From contig JADCGF010000013.1 in the NCBI GenBank assembly GCA_020249145.1, positions 1 through 64,000 on the forward strand: a stretch of 64,000 bases of DNA. The letters run 5' to 3'. The DNA comes from Roseomonas sp. GTDB lineage: Bacteria > Pseudomonadota > Alphaproteobacteria > Acetobacterales > Acetobacteraceae. Below the pieces are notes generated by a model. It ran no database searches. It saw only the letters and a list, made by a program, of their open reading frames with translations, and had not been told where the DNA came from. Position numbers and translations under genes: made by a program. Shown piece after piece: positions 33,407 through 42,613 of the stretch; position 1 is the stretch's first letter, and every line of letters begins with the position of its first letter.

Positions 33407-34828
33407 TCAGTCAACCGTGGCAGAGGCTGGCATCTGCCCAGGAATGGGCGGTACCGGGACACCCGCCGCGCGGTATTCATGCAGCTTGTTGCGCAAGGTC
33501 CGAATGGAAATGCCAAGCATTTCCGCCGCCCGCGTGCGATTACCCAGGCAATGGGAAAGTGTTTCCAGGATCAATTCCCGCTCCACCTCCTCCATCCGGC
33601 GCCCAACCAGGGTCGCAGCGCCGCGCGGTTGGGCGGCTTGCGGTGCGGCGGGCAGTGCTTGCGTAATGGGTGGTGGCGAAGCTTCCGGCATGGCGGCGGT
33701 AATCGGGGCCGCCATGGCGGCTACCGCCGCAGGCGCCATCAATTCAATGGCGTCAGTGCCAATCATGCTGCCCTCGGCCAAAAGTACCGCGCGATGCAGG
33801 GCATTTTCCAGTTCGCGCACATTGCCGGGCCAGGCATGGCGCAGCAGCATGCCCTCGGCCTCGGGCGAGAGCATGCGGACCGGCAAGCCATTGGCCTGGG
33901 CATAGCGTTCCGCGAAATAACGCGCGAGGGGCAGGATATCGGCGGGCCTTTCACGCAGCGCCGGGATGCGCAGCCGTACCACGGCCAGGCGGAAGTAAAG
34001 GTCTTCCCGGAAGCGGCCCTTGGCGACTTCGGCCTGCAAATCGCGATGCGTTGCGGCCAGGATGCGCACATCAACGCGAATGGGTGCGGTGCCGCCCAGG
34101 CGATCTATTTCGCGTTCCTGGATGGCGCGCAGGATCTTGGCCTGCAAACGCGGGTCCATTTCGCCAATTTCATCCAGCAGCAGCGTGCCGCCATTGGCCT
34201 GTTCGAACTTGCCCTTGCGCGCGGCGACAGCGCCGGAAAAGGCGCCCTTTTCATGGCCGAACAACTCGCTTTCCAGCAGCGCTTCCGGCAGCGCGGCGCA
34301 ATTCAGCGCCACAAAGGGGCCATTGGCCCGGCGGGAGGCCGCGTGCATATGCCGCGCCAGCACTTCCTTGCCCGTGCCGCTTTCCCCGGTGATCAGCACG
34401 GATGCATCGGCGCGCGCGATCTGCGTCGCGCGGTCCAGCAGCGCCACCATGGCGGGGTCCTTGACTACGGGCTTGTCGGCCTCGCCTGCCACGGTTTGCA
34501 GCATGGCGGCGATCAATTCCGCATCCGGCGGCAGCGGCAGGAATTCCTTGGCGCCGGCGCGAATGGCGCGCACGGCGGCATCGGCATCATTGGGCCGGCC
34601 ACAGGCGATGACGGGGCAGGCGATACGTTCTTCCGCGAGGCAGGAAATCAGCCAGCCGACATCATGGGTGACGTCACAAAGCACCAGATCAGCGCCATCG
34701 GCGCGTAGCTTGGCAAGCCCCGCCGCCGCCCCTTCGGCAACAGTCAGCCGCGCGCCGCGGGCCACGGCAATGCGCGCCGCTTGGCCAAGCTCCGCTTCCA
34801 GTGACCCGATAATCAGAACCCGCGCCAT
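33407..34828 (-). CDS. flbD: FlbD, sigma-54-dependent flagellar activator
   Basis: 473 aa. A degenerate receiver (1-115) keeps a candidate Asp52 (LVLCDV) but lacks the usual acidic pair near the start (VLIIGSLEA). The AAA+ domain has Walker A GESGTGKE (148-155), the loop GAFSGA (195-200) where most activators have GAFTGA, and Walker B LLLDE (219-220). A Fis-type helix-turn-helix closes the protein (LGNRTRAAEMLGISIRTLRNKLHEY). In Caulobacter FlbD activates class III/IV and represses fliF, and its activity depends on FliX rather than a kinase. This gene is in the fliF operon, matching that hierarchy. Confidence 0.93.
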   Translation of the reverse strand: MARVLIIGSLEAELGQAARIAVARGARLTVAEGAAAGLAKLRADGADLVLCDVTHDVGWLISCLAEERIACPVIACGRPNDADAAVRAIRAGAKEFLPLPPDAELIAAMLQTVAGEADKPVVKDPAMVALLDRATQIARADASVLITGESGTGKEVLARHMHAASRRANGPFVALNCAALPEALLESELFGHEKGAFSGAVAARKGKFEQANGGTLLLDEIGEMDPRLQAKILRAIQEREIDRLGGTAPIRVDVRILAATHRDLQAEVAKGRFREDLYFRLAVVRLRIPALRERPADILPLARYFAERYAQANGLPVRMLSPEAEGMLLRHAWPGNVRELENALHRAVLLAEGSMIGTDAIELMAPAAVAAMAAPITAAMPEASPPPITQALPAAPQAAQPRGAATLVGRRMEEVERELILETLSHCLGNRTRAAEMLGISIRTLRNKLHEYRAAGVPVPPIPGQMPASATVD

Positions 34829-34829
34829 A

Positions 34830-35159
34830 TCACCCGCCGCGATCGGACTTCACGATTTCCGTCATGGTGATGCCCAGGCGATTATCATCCACCATCACGA
34901 CTTCGCCGCGCGCGACCAGACGGTTATTGACGTAGATATCCACCGCCTCACCCAGGCGGCGATCCAGTTCCACCACCGCACCACGGCCAAGTTTCAGCAA
35001 TTGGCTGACCTGCATGGTGGCGCGGCCCAGCACAGCGCTGATCTGCACCGGGATGTCATAAACGGCGTCAAGGTCACGCATGGTTCCGGTTTGGCCCTGC
35101 TGGCGCTCATCCTGCGCCGGGGGGGGGGCCATCGCTTCGAAGCTATCTGATCCGCTCAT
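34830..35159 (-). CDS. fliN: FliN, C-ring switch protein
   Basis: 109 aa. After a variable N-terminus the SpoA core reads VYDIPVQISAVLGRATMQVSQLLKLGRGAVVELDRRLGEAVDIYVNNRLVARGEVVMVDDNRLGITMTEIV, the full FliN signature. With FliM it builds the lower C ring and binds the export ATPase complex via FliH. The N-terminal codons include ten C in a row (minus strand, 35119-35128, encoding Pro-Pro-Pro), a possible slippage site. The start ATG 35159 is 69 bases after fliH. Confidence 0.95.
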   Translation of the reverse strand: MSGSDSFEAMAPPPAQDERQQGQTGTMRDLDAVYDIPVQISAVLGRATMQVSQLLKLGRGAVVELDRRLGEAVDIYVNNRLVARGEVVMVDDNRLGITMTEIVKSDRGG

Positions 35160-35228
35160 GTCATTTGTATCCTAAAGCTGGTGGCCTTCCGAAGGCTGGC
35201 CGGTTTCAGAAGAAGGGCCAGCGCCAGA

Positions 35229-35888
35229 TCACCCTTTTTGATTGTCAGGTTGCAGGTCAAGGCCAGCGGCGCTGAGCGCCTCGGCAATCGCGGCACGGCG
35301 CTTGGCAAGATCGAATTCGGCGCTGCCGCCCTGCCAAAAGGCGCGCGCATCACCTGGGGGGAGCGCTGCATCCGGCACCAGCGTGACGGCAAGATCACCG
35401 ATCAGCGCGCGCACATCCTCAACCAGGCTAGGCGCGATATGCACATGCGCTTCTGGCAGAAAGGCCAAGGCCGGGCGCAGCCTTTCGGCGAAATCGGCAA
35501 TCAGCGCCGCACTTTGCTGTGCGGCAAGGCCCGGCAAGGCCGCATCCAGCATGGCGAGCGCCACACGCGCAATACCTCGGCTGGCCTCGGCGGCGATCTC
35601 GGCCGAGGCCGCCTGGCTGGCGGCCAATTGCCTGGCGACAAGCCCAAGGCTTTCCGCTGCACGATTGGCCACTTCCTGGGTCATGGAAGCACGGCCGGCG
35701 GCAAAGCCATCTTCCCGCGCCGACGCTGCGACAGCGCGGAGCGTTTCTTCCATGGGATCAGGCTCAGGCGGTGGCGGCGGCATGCGCGCCGCTTCCGCCC
35801 GCGCCGCATCCAAGGCTTCAATCAGTGATGTGGGAGCAAAATCCCGGATGAGTGCGGCGCGCGAGACTGGGACAAAGCTGTCTGACAT
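35229..35888 (-). CDS. fliH: FliH-like flagellar export regulator
   Basis: 219 aa. An N-terminal Pro-rich segment (MPPPPPEPDPMEETLRAV) and long Ala/Glu-rich helices (ARLAASQAASAEIAAEASRG-like, about 75-125) lead to a C-terminal globular part (AHVHIAPSLVEDVRAL, WQGGSAEFDLAKRRAAIAEA). The sequence is weakly conserved, but the helix-then-globular plan, the GxxEFDL-like end and the position between fliG and fliN identify the FliH/FlbE group. It would couple the ATPase FliI (not in this window) to the C ring and gate. ATG 35888 overlaps the fliG stop. Confidence 0.85.
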   Translation of the reverse strand: MSDSFVPVSRAALIRDFAPTSLIEALDAARAEAARMPPPPPEPDPMEETLRAVAASAREDGFAAGRASMTQEVANRAAESLGLVARQLAASQAASAEIAAEASRGIARVALAMLDAALPGLAAQQSAALIADFAERLRPALAFLPEAHVHIAPSLVEDVRALIGDLAVTLVPDAALPPGDARAFWQGGSAEFDLAKRRAAIAEALSAAGLDLQPDNQKG

Positions 35889-36886
35889 CAATACACCATC
35901 TCATCCTCACGCCCTTCCTGGAGCGTGATCTGGCCTTGCGCGGCAAGGTCCTTTGCCATCACCACGACAGCGGCCTGCGCCTCATCCACCTCACGCAGCC
36001 TGACAGGGCCAAGATTGGCCAGATCTTCCTTGAACATCTTGCCGGCGCGTTCGCTCATGTTCTTGAAGAACAGGTCGCGCAGATTTTCGGAGGCGCCCTT
36101 CAGTGCCAGCAATAGCTGTTCCTTTGGCACATTGCGGATCAGCACCTGCACGCCCATGCCATCCAGCCGCACAAGATCATCGAAGGTGAACATGAGCGAA
36201 CGGATACGTTCGGCCGCGTCACGGTTGCGTTCTTCGAGTGCGGCCAGGATGCGGCTTTCGGATTGGCGGTCCAGATTGTTGAAGATTTCCGCCATCATTT
36301 CATGTGCATCGCGGCGCTGGGCACGCGCAAGGTTGGACATGAATTCCGCCTTCAAGGTCTTTTCGACCCCTTCAAGCGCTTCCTTCTGCACGCTTTCCAT
36401 GCGCAGCATGCGCATCACCACTTCCATGGCAAAGCTTTCTGGCAGCATGGACAGCACGCGCGCCGCATGTTCGGATTTCACCTTGGTCAGCACCACGGCC
36501 ACGGTTTGCGGGTATTCGTTCTTCAGGTAATTCGCCAGCACCGCCTCATTCACATTGCCGAGCTTGTCCCACATGGTCCGCCCGGCAGGGCCGCGAATTT
36601 CTTCCATGATCTGCGAAACGCGTTCCCTTGGCAGGGTGCGCAGCAGCATGCGTTCCGTGGTTTCCCAGGTGCCAACAAGATTGCCCGTTTGACCGATGGT
36701 TTCGGTGAATTCGCGGGCCAAATCCTCAACCGCGGCTGCCGAAACCGTACCAAGGCTTGCCATGGCCTGGGATATGTCGCGGATTTCATCCTCATGCATC
36801 ATGGCGAAAAGCTTGGAGGCATGCTCCTCACCCACGGCCAGCATGAAGGTCGCGGCCTTTTGCGGGCCGGTCATCTTGCCGCTCAT
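35888..36886 (-). CDS. fliG: FliG, C-ring torque protein
   Basis: 332 aa. FliG N ([20 protein letters not shown]), middle domain with [27 protein letters not shown] (the EHPQ-like FliM-binding motif), and C-terminal torque helix [45 protein letters not shown] with charged residues facing the stator. Length matches the family. ATG 36886 overlaps the fliF stop; the in-frame TTG at 36913 would lie inside fliF and is unlikely. Confidence 0.96.
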   Translation of the reverse strand: MSGKMTGPQKAATFMLAVGEEHASKLFAMMHEDEIRDISQAMASLGTVSAAAVEDLAREFTETIGQTGNLVGTWETTERMLLRTLPRERVSQIMEEIRGPAGRTMWDKLGNVNEAVLANYLKNEYPQTVAVVLTKVKSEHAARVLSMLPESFAMEVVMRMLRMESVQKEALEGVEKTLKAEFMSNLARAQRRDAHEMMAEIFNNLDRQSESRILAALEERNRDAAERIRSLMFTFDDLVRLDGMGVQVLIRNVPKEQLLLALKGASENLRDLFFKNMSERAGKMFKEDLANLGPVRLREVDEAQAAVVVMAKDLAAQGQITLQEGREDEMVY

Positions 36887-38505
36887 GCCGGTTCCTCCGG
36901 TGGGGCGATCCAACGTCGGATGACATTGAGCGATTGATCGGGATTGCTGTCTATCAGCTGCTGGAGTTGGTTGATGGAAGAAGCCCGCATCTGCCCCTGC
37001 ACCATGGCAAGCGTGACCATGCCTTCCTGATCTGCCCCCATCACAGCGGGAAGACCACCGCCGCCCGCGCCAGCCAAAGCCGCCGCACCACCCGCAGCGC
37101 CGGCCAGCGCGTTATTCTGCGCTGGCTTGGCCAAGGTCACGAGACGCTTCACCGCCGGACGGCCCAAAAGCAGAATGGCGATCAGCGCAACCAGCGCGAA
37201 AAGCGCACTTTCTATGATCCGCGCGACCGTTGACGAAGTGAAGGCGATATCAAAGAAACCGCGCTCACCGCTATCCACGGGCAAGGGCGGTTCTGCAAAG
37301 CGCATGGCCACTACCTCCACCCTGTCGCCACGGCGTTCATCAAAGCCGACGGAACTCCGCACCAGGGTTGCGATACGCGCCAATTCCTCGGCTGAGCGTT
37401 CGCGAAACTGCGGGGGGCCACTGGCCTGGGCTTCCCAAACGCCATCCACCAGAACGCCGATGCTGATGCGCCGGATCATCGGTTGATCCCGCGTGGTGCT
37501 GCGCGTGGTGCGCCCGATTTCAAAATTCGTCGTCTCTTCCTGGCGGCTTTCCTGCGTACTGCCTGGCGTGTTTTCATTGCCTGGCAGGTTGTTCTGCACC
37601 GTGGTGGGCGCGGGTTCGGTACCGCGGGAGCTTTCCTGCACGCTTTGCTGGCTGCGCGCCACCTGGTTGTCAGGATCAAAGCGTTCTTCGGTGACCTGCA
37701 CCCGATCAAAATCCATATCCACCGTGGCTTCGGCCCGCACGCGGCCAGGACCAAGGCTGCGTTCCAGTATTTCCTCGACCGAGCGTGCCAGACGCAATTC
37801 ATGACCGCGGCGCATTTCTTCCTGGGACGCCGCCGCCGCCGGGCCGGAAAGCGCCTGACCGCCGCGCGCCAGCAATGCGCCACGTGAATCGACAATGGAA
37901 ACATTCTGCGGTCGCAAGCCAGGTACCGCCGTGGAAACAAGATGCAGCACCGACTGAATCGCTTCCCGGTCCAGCCGCTGCGCACCCTGCATGGTCAACA
38001 TGACAGAGGCTTGCGCATCGCCCCTTTCACGCGAAAAGGCCTCACGTCGCGGCAGAACCAGATGCACACGCGCGGCGCGAACCCCGGAGAGTGTTGCAAT
38101 GCTGCGCGCCAATTCGCCTTCCATGGCGCGCACACGATTCATATCCTGCTGAAAAGGCGTTGTAGTCAGGCTTTCAGAGCGATCAAAGATTTCATAGCCG
38201 ACATTGCCACCGGCTGGCAGGCCTTCTCGCGCCAGCGAAAGACGCACACGTCCGACCTGATCATCCGGGACCATGATACGTGTGCCATTGCCTTCAATGC
38301 GATACGGAACCTTGGCACGATCAAGTGCCGCGATTACCTGGCCGGCATCGCGCTGTTCCAAATCAGCGTAGAGCAAGCCCATCACAGGCTGGCTGGCGCG
38401 GACAATAAGCCAAGTAATCAGCCCAGCCACCAACAGCCCAATGCCAGCAAGGGCGAATAGGCGCCACATTCCCAAGGCACGCAACTGAGCGACGAAATTC
38501 CCCAT
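36883..38505 (-). CDS. fliF: FliF, MS-ring protein
   Basis: 540 aa with two membrane segments flanking a large periplasmic part: [20 protein letters not shown] near residue 20 and [16 protein letters not shown] near 440. The ring-building motifs include [31 protein letters not shown] and [24 protein letters not shown]. The C-terminus ([20 protein letters not shown]) binds FliG. ATG 38505 is preferred; a TTG at 38514 is in frame. It heads the operon fliF-fliG-fliH-fliN-flbD-flhA-flhF-flhG. A stem-loop at 38524-38555 lies just upstream. Confidence 0.97.
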   Translation of the reverse strand: MGNFVAQLRALGMWRLFALAGIGLLVAGLITWLIVRASQPVMGLLYADLEQRDAGQVIAALDRAKVPYRIEGNGTRIMVPDDQVGRVRLSLAREGLPAGGNVGYEIFDRSESLTTTPFQQDMNRVRAMEGELARSIATLSGVRAARVHLVLPRREAFSRERGDAQASVMLTMQGAQRLDREAIQSVLHLVSTAVPGLRPQNVSIVDSRGALLARGGQALSGPAAAASQEEMRRGHELRLARSVEEILERSLGPGRVRAEATVDMDFDRVQVTEERFDPDNQVARSQQSVQESSRGTEPAPTTVQNNLPGNENTPGSTQESRQEETTNFEIGRTTRSTTRDQPMIRRISIGVLVDGVWEAQASGPPQFRERSAEELARIATLVRSSVGFDERRGDRVEVVAMRFAEPPLPVDSGERGFFDIAFTSSTVARIIESALFALVALIAILLLGRPAVKRLVTLAKPAQNNALAGAAGGAAALAGAGGGGLPAVMGADQEGMVTLAMVQGQMRASSINQLQQLIDSNPDQSLNVIRRWIAPPEEPA

Positions 38506-38523
38506 CACCCCCAACCTTCTTCA

Positions 38524-38555
38524 CCAAGCGTCCCCCGGGACGAAACCCCGCTTGG
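38524..38555 (-). promoter_or_regulatory. Stem-loop in the fliF leader
   Basis: CCAAGCG (38524-38530) and CGCTTGG (38549-38555) can pair; inside, GTCCC and GGGAC form a second competing stem. It lies about 20 bases upstream of the fliF start, close to the AGAAGG ribosome-binding site. It could affect translation or mark a protein-binding palindrome. The remaining region up to 38796 shows no sigma-54 match and no gene. Confidence 0.4.
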
Positions 38556-38796
38556 ACGAAAGACCTATAACACAATAGGCAAAAGTTTCCTCAAGGGAAA
38601 TCTGTTTGATGGAAAAATTCTTTAAAGAGGCGTCGTCCGTCTCTTTTTTAATACACCAATGCCGCTTGAGTAGCTCTGAGACTCTGGAGCATGTCTGAGC
38701 CAGGCGATAGCTTTTCGCCTGAGAGCGCCCCAAAACCAGGGAGGAGACAGGCCAAAAATGGCCGGGTGAGACGCTTAAAGTGAGCGATGCTGTGCC

Positions 38797-39456
38797 TCAG
38801 CTCCCCGAACTGACGCTGCGCAGCTTGTCGAAGTTAACCTGCAATTGACCAAGCAGCAGCTTCACATCGCCGCCCACCCTCTCGGCCCCGGTCACCTTAC
38901 CGATGGTGGTGAAAGGCAGCGCCTCGGTCTTCCCGCCGCCCCCAGTCCCTGTCACGCTGACCTTATAGGCGCCATCCGGCTGGGAAACATTTTCCGAATC
39001 CTTGCCATTCCAAGACCAGGTTTTGGGCGCGTTACCAAGCTGCACCGTTTCCTGACGAATAATCCGATTACCGCTACCGCGGATGGTGACCAGCGCAGTT
39101 TGGGAAGCGCCCGCAGCCGGTAATTTCAGCGTGCCAACACCGCCCTGCAGGCTGATCTGCTCGGCCTCCACCTCCACATTGCGGCCAATCAGCGGCGCGC
39201 TGGCGGTAAGCTGGGAAGCCTGTTCCAAAGCCAACATGCGCTGAAGGTTCTGGTTCATGGAGATTTGCTGTTCGACGGACGCGAATTGCACCAACTGACT
39301 AGTCATCTGGTTGGTATCCAGCGGGTCGGTCGGGCTTTGATTCTTGATCTGTGTCGTCAGCAGGGTCAGGAAGGTATTGAAATCGCCGGCAAATTTCGAG
39401 CTTTGCGCTGTGCTGGTGGCGGCATTGGCAGAAAGGGTGGCAATGGAGGCGGACAT
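38797..39456 (-). CDS. flgD: FlgD, hook-capping protein
   Basis: 219 aa. The N-terminal block DFNTFLTLLTTQIKNQSPTDPLDTNQMTSQLVQFASVEQQ is the FlgD signature. A TUDOR/Ig-like region follows (LIGRNVEVEAEQISLQGGVG, WSWNGKDSENVSQPDGAYKVSVT). FlgD caps the growing hook and is displaced when FlgK is added. It is co-transcribed behind fliK with 14 bases between. Confidence 0.95.
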   Translation of the reverse strand: MSASIATLSANAATSTAQSSKFAGDFNTFLTLLTTQIKNQSPTDPLDTNQMTSQLVQFASVEQQISMNQNLQRMLALEQASQLTASAPLIGRNVEVEAEQISLQGGVGTLKLPAAGASQTALVTIRGSGNRIIRQETVQLGNAPKTWSWNGKDSENVSQPDGAYKVSVTGTGGGGKTEALPFTTIGKVTGAERVGGDVKLLLGQLQVNFDKLRSVSSGS

Positions 39457-39470
39457 GGTTTGGGTTCCGT

Positions 39471-40943
39471 TCAGACAGCGATGTCAATAAGGGAGGTGGC
39501 GTTGCGAAGCGGTGCTGGCAGGCTTGGCATGGCGCCTTCACCTTCCACACCACCGATAGTGAAGGAGGCACGGCGCTGGCCCTTTTCCTGGGCCCCATAT
39601 TGCTGCTGGCGCCCCTGATCCGAAGCGAGCGAAAAAGACATCGACCGCGCCATATCCCCAAGCCCGGCCTGGTTCAGCGCCCGGTCCAATTCGCGCTGGT
39701 CGCGCTGTAACAGGGCGAGGGTTTCGGGCCGTTCGGCCACAATGCGGATCTGGCCGGCTTCCTTGCCTTGGCCGATACTCACTTCAACCCGGCCAAGTTC
39801 AACCGGGTCAAGCGCAATGGTCACCGCCTCATCACCGCGGCCAAGCGCGAGCGAGACCACCACCGGGGCAAGCTGCCGGGCCGGCATTGGTGCGGGCAAT
39901 TCTCGCGTGGGGGGGCTGGACAAGGGCGCCTCGGCGCGCAGCGCCATGCCATCGGCTGGCGCTATGCCTTGCGGCAGCATCGAAAGGCCTTCTGCCCGGC
40001 CTTCGGCTGATGGCTTGGTGTTTGTGGCCTTGGGCGCTTCAAGGCTCGCGAGACGCCAGCTTGCGTCAGCCGTCTCAGTCGCCATGGCAAGCTTCATCTC
40101 AGTTGCCGCTTCAGTATTATTGAAGGCTTTCGCGAGGAGTGAGAGCGCCTCGGGCGGCTTGCCAGCCTCAAGCGCTTCCTGGGCTGGCGTCATGGGCGCG
40201 GGCGCTGGGTTGCTGACCACGCCTTGGTGCTTGGATGGTGCCTGCGCCGCCAAGGCCTGCGCCCCAACAGATTGTGTCAGACCAGCTGCCATCAAGGGTT
40301 GGAGAGCCTGTCCAACAGCTTTCTGTTGTTCCAGGGTGCTTTCTTGCAGCATGGCGGACGCCTGAGCCTGCTGCGCGACCCGCGCTTCCGCCTGAGCCGC
40401 GTCGCCATCAGCATGCGCTGCGGCACCAGTCGAAGGGGCCTGCATGGCTGGCGTCGCGCCATCAGTAGCGGTTTCGGTTGCATGCGGCGCCAGCGCCGGA
40501 ATCTCGATCGTTGGCGCCTTGGGTTGGGCTTGCGTCGCCAAAAGGCTTGCCTGGACATCGCCTGACGGTGGTTGGGCTGGTTCAAGCGCCGCCGCCTCAG
40601 CGCTGACGGCGCCTTCGGCACCAGAACTCGAAGCCTTTGCCGCATCATCTTCTGCCTGCGACGTCGGGTTTGTATAACTATTGTTAGTGGACTCAGCGGA
40701 GGAGGATTGCGCCCTGGCTTGGGTTACGTCCTGCGCCTCGTGATCCGGTTGCGAGCTTTCGGACGGCTTGGTGGCAGCGCCCGAGCGCCATCCAGCTTCT
40801 TCCCCCGTGGCGCTTTCAAGGGCCTCGCGAAACCGGCCCCGGCCCTCGAAACCTTCGTCAACTCCCGCAGCGGGGCGCGCCTTGGCGGCAACCGCGGATC
40901 CGGTTGTGAAATTGACCTGCGAAACGGAAGCTGCATCCAGCAT
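39471..40943 (-). CDS. fliK: FliK, hook-length control protein
   Basis: 490 aa, chosen from ATG 40943 (MLDAASVSQVNFTTG) with GGAATC upstream; the longer frame to 41072 begins in the promoter region. Most of the protein is low-complexity Ala/Gln/Pro/Glu-rich, as expected for a molecular ruler. The C-terminal Flg_hook domain reads VTIALDPVELGRVEVSIGQGKEAGQIRIVAERPETLALLQRDQRELDRALNQAGL. FliK interacts with FlhB to switch export specificity. A sigma-54-like element lies 85 bases upstream on the same strand. Confidence 0.92.
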   Translation of the reverse strand: MLDAASVSQVNFTTGSAVAAKARPAAGVDEGFEGRGRFREALESATGEEAGWRSGAATKPSESSQPDHEAQDVTQARAQSSSAESTNNSYTNPTSQAEDDAAKASSSGAEGAVSAEAAALEPAQPPSGDVQASLLATQAQPKAPTIEIPALAPHATETATDGATPAMQAPSTGAAAHADGDAAQAEARVAQQAQASAMLQESTLEQQKAVGQALQPLMAAGLTQSVGAQALAAQAPSKHQGVVSNPAPAPMTPAQEALEAGKPPEALSLLAKAFNNTEAATEMKLAMATETADASWRLASLEAPKATNTKPSAEGRAEGLSMLPQGIAPADGMALRAEAPLSSPPTRELPAPMPARQLAPVVVSLALGRGDEAVTIALDPVELGRVEVSIGQGKEAGQIRIVAERPETLALLQRDQRELDRALNQAGLGDMARSMSFSLASDQGRQQQYGAQEKGQRRASFTIGGVEGEGAMPSLPAPLRNATSLIDIAV

Positions 40944-41027
40944 GACGATTCCAAACCACCTGTTTCCAAAGCTTATCGTCGTCCCCGCAGGACAAACGCC
41001 CCATAAGGCCGAATACGCCGAAGAAAT

Positions 41028-41044
41028 CGCAAGCAAGAGACCAA
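41028..41044 (-). promoter_or_regulatory. Sigma-54-like promoter of fliK-flgD
   Basis: The minus strand reads TTGG, eight bases, TTGC, with GG and GC correctly 12 bases apart; the CACG part of the consensus is not kept. The start would fall near 41017, leaving about 74 bases before fliK ATG 40943, similar to the flgF leader. It is weaker than the other two sites and supported mainly by spacing and context. Confidence 0.5.
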
Positions 41045-41212
41045 GCGACAAACCTGCCGACGGAGGACCCACACCTACCAGGGAATAGGGTCAGCAATCG
41101 GCAGGCCAGAGATTCCGAGGCAGCATCCGGCAGGATTTGCCGCGTGCTGCGCAATACTTGCCCTGTGGCGGCGGTATTCCGCCCATATCTACCCGCTGCA
41201 AGGCCCTTAGCG

Positions 41213-41229
41213 TTGGCATGGCGCTTGCC
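41213..41229 (+). promoter_or_regulatory. Sigma-54 (-24/-12) promoter of flgE-flgK-flgL
   Basis: TTGGCATGGCGCTTGCC matches the consensus YTGGCACGRNNNTTGCW at all but two defined positions. GG is at 41215-41216 and GC at 41227-41228. The expected start is about 41240, giving a 26-base leader with GGAG at 41254-41257 ahead of flgE ATG 41266, a realistic arrangement. Confidence 0.82.
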
Positions 41230-41265
41230 AGACCGAAATCGTTCTTTTGCCCTGGAGCTTCCGCT

Positions 41266-42579
41266 ATGTCGCTTTACACCTCAATGAACACAGCCGTGAG
41301 CGGTATGAATGCGCAGTCCCGCGCGCTCGGGCACATCTCCGACAATATCGCCAATTCACAGACGGTTGGTTTCAAGCGGACCGATACGAATTTCGTTTCC
41401 TACATTACGGAAAGCAATTTGGATGTGCATCGCCCCGGCACGGTGCTGGCGCGACCAGACTTCACCAATCAGGTGCAGGGTACCCTTGAGCAGGTGGAGA
41501 ATCCGCTGGCGCTGGCGATTTCCGGCCAGGGCTTCTTCCCAGTGGCGTTGCCGTCCAGCACCAATTCCGATGGTACTAGAAATTTTGACTTGCGCAGCTT
41601 TTACACGCGCGCCGGGGACTTTAACCGCGATCGTGCGGGCTACCTGGTCAATGGATCCGGCTATGTGGCGCAAGGCTGGCCGGTGACCAATGGTATCCCG
41701 GACACGTCGCAGATCGTCCCCATCCGGGTCCTGGAAGATGTATTCAGCCCCGTAGCTACGGGGAATCTCACCTTCTCGGGCAATTTACCTGCTGGCGGCA
41801 CGGCGGCGCAAAACACTCCCATTCAGGTGATTGATTCGCTGGGTCGCGCACAGTCGTTGAACCTGACCTTTACTCCTTCCGCCGCGCCGAATGACAACAC
41901 CTGGACTTTGTCTATCAACGCTCCGCAGGCGGTGCCGCCGGGTCTTGGCACGATCCCAATTCTCTTCAGCCCGGACGGCGCTTCGACTCATCCGAACGGC
42001 ACTCTAGAGGAGTTTGGTGCTGCGACAGGTACCTTCGTCGGCAGCTCTGGCGGTGCCGGCGTTCCCGCAACGGTCACTTTCCAAGCTAATTTTGGCCAGG
42101 GGTTGCAGACCATGACCCTCAATCTCGGCAGCTTCGGCACAACCCAGGGATTGACCCAGTTTTCTTCCACTGGCTCAGGCGGTCTTAGTATCAACAGTTT
42201 TGAGCAGAATGGGGTTCCGCTTGGTGCATTCTCCTCTGTCACCACGCAGAGCAATGGCGATGTTCGGGTCAATTATGACAATGGCCAAGCCCGCGTCGTG
42301 GCACGGATTCCCGTGGCGGTGTTCAGGGATGCGGATAAGCTGGAACATGTGGACGGACAAGCTTTTGTGCGTACCGCCGAAAGCGGCGAGGCGCGCATTG
42401 TCCAAGCCGGTGAAGATGGCGCTGGGGCTTTTTCCGCGCGCGCTGTGGAGCGTTCCAACGTGGACATCGCCTCTGAATTTTCGAAGCTGATCCTGGCGCA
42501 ACGCGCATATTCGGCGAATACGCGCATTGTTTCGACCGTGGATGAGCTTTTGCAGGAAACCCTGAACATGCGGCGCTAA
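41266..42579 (+). CDS. flgE: FlgE, flagellar hook protein
   Basis: 437 aa. It starts MSLYTSMNTAVSGMNAQSRALGHISDNIANSQTVGFKR, the hook/rod N-terminal motif, and ends with RSNVDIASEFSKLILAQRAYSANTRIVSTVDELLQETLNMRR. The FlgE D1 features (NPLALAISGQGFFPVALP) and a variable middle domain lie between. ATG 41266 follows GGAG. The open frame continues upstream to 41137, but that stretch holds the promoter. It heads flgE-flgK-flgL. Confidence 0.95.
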   Translation: MSLYTSMNTAVSGMNAQSRALGHISDNIANSQTVGFKRTDTNFVSYITESNLDVHRPGTVLARPDFTNQVQGTLEQVENPLALAISGQGFFPVALPSSTNSDGTRNFDLRSFYTRAGDFNRDRAGYLVNGSGYVAQGWPVTNGIPDTSQIVPIRVLEDVFSPVATGNLTFSGNLPAGGTAAQNTPIQVIDSLGRAQSLNLTFTPSAAPNDNTWTLSINAPQAVPPGLGTIPILFSPDGASTHPNGTLEEFGAATGTFVGSSGGAGVPATVTFQANFGQGLQTMTLNLGSFGTTQGLTQFSSTGSGGLSINSFEQNGVPLGAFSSVTTQSNGDVRVNYDNGQARVVARIPVAVFRDADKLEHVDGQAFVRTAESGEARIVQAGEDGAGAFSARAVERSNVDIASEFSKLILAQRAYSANTRIVSTVDELLQETLNMRR

Positions 42580-42613
42580 TGCCGCATGAACTAAGTGAGC
42601 TAGGCAAAAAGCG

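Larger units (their letters stand above)
40944..41265. other. Divergent fliK/flgE regulatory region
   Basis: This 322-base gap holds no gene. It carries a sigma-54 element for each direction (41028-41044 minus, 41213-41229 plus). Between and beside them are three copies of CGGCAGG, at 41053-41059 (as CCTGCCG), 41099-41105 and 41128-41134. The same motif class is clustered upstream of flgF. Confidence 0.7.

Noticed and set aside
38701..38763. Terminators between flgD and fliF (CAGGCGA/TCGCCTG and GGCCA/TGGCC hairpins)
   Set aside because: Stems are short and neither is followed by a T run on the minus strand, so I did not call them.
38700..38796. Sigma-54 promoter upstream of fliF
   Set aside because: One GG-N10-GC pair exists around GGGGCG (minus strand), but the other consensus positions do not match, and several near misses have the wrong spacing.
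41137..41265. Upstream extension of FlgE
   Set aside because: The hook-protein motif starts at ATG 41266, and the extension contains the sigma-54 promoter.
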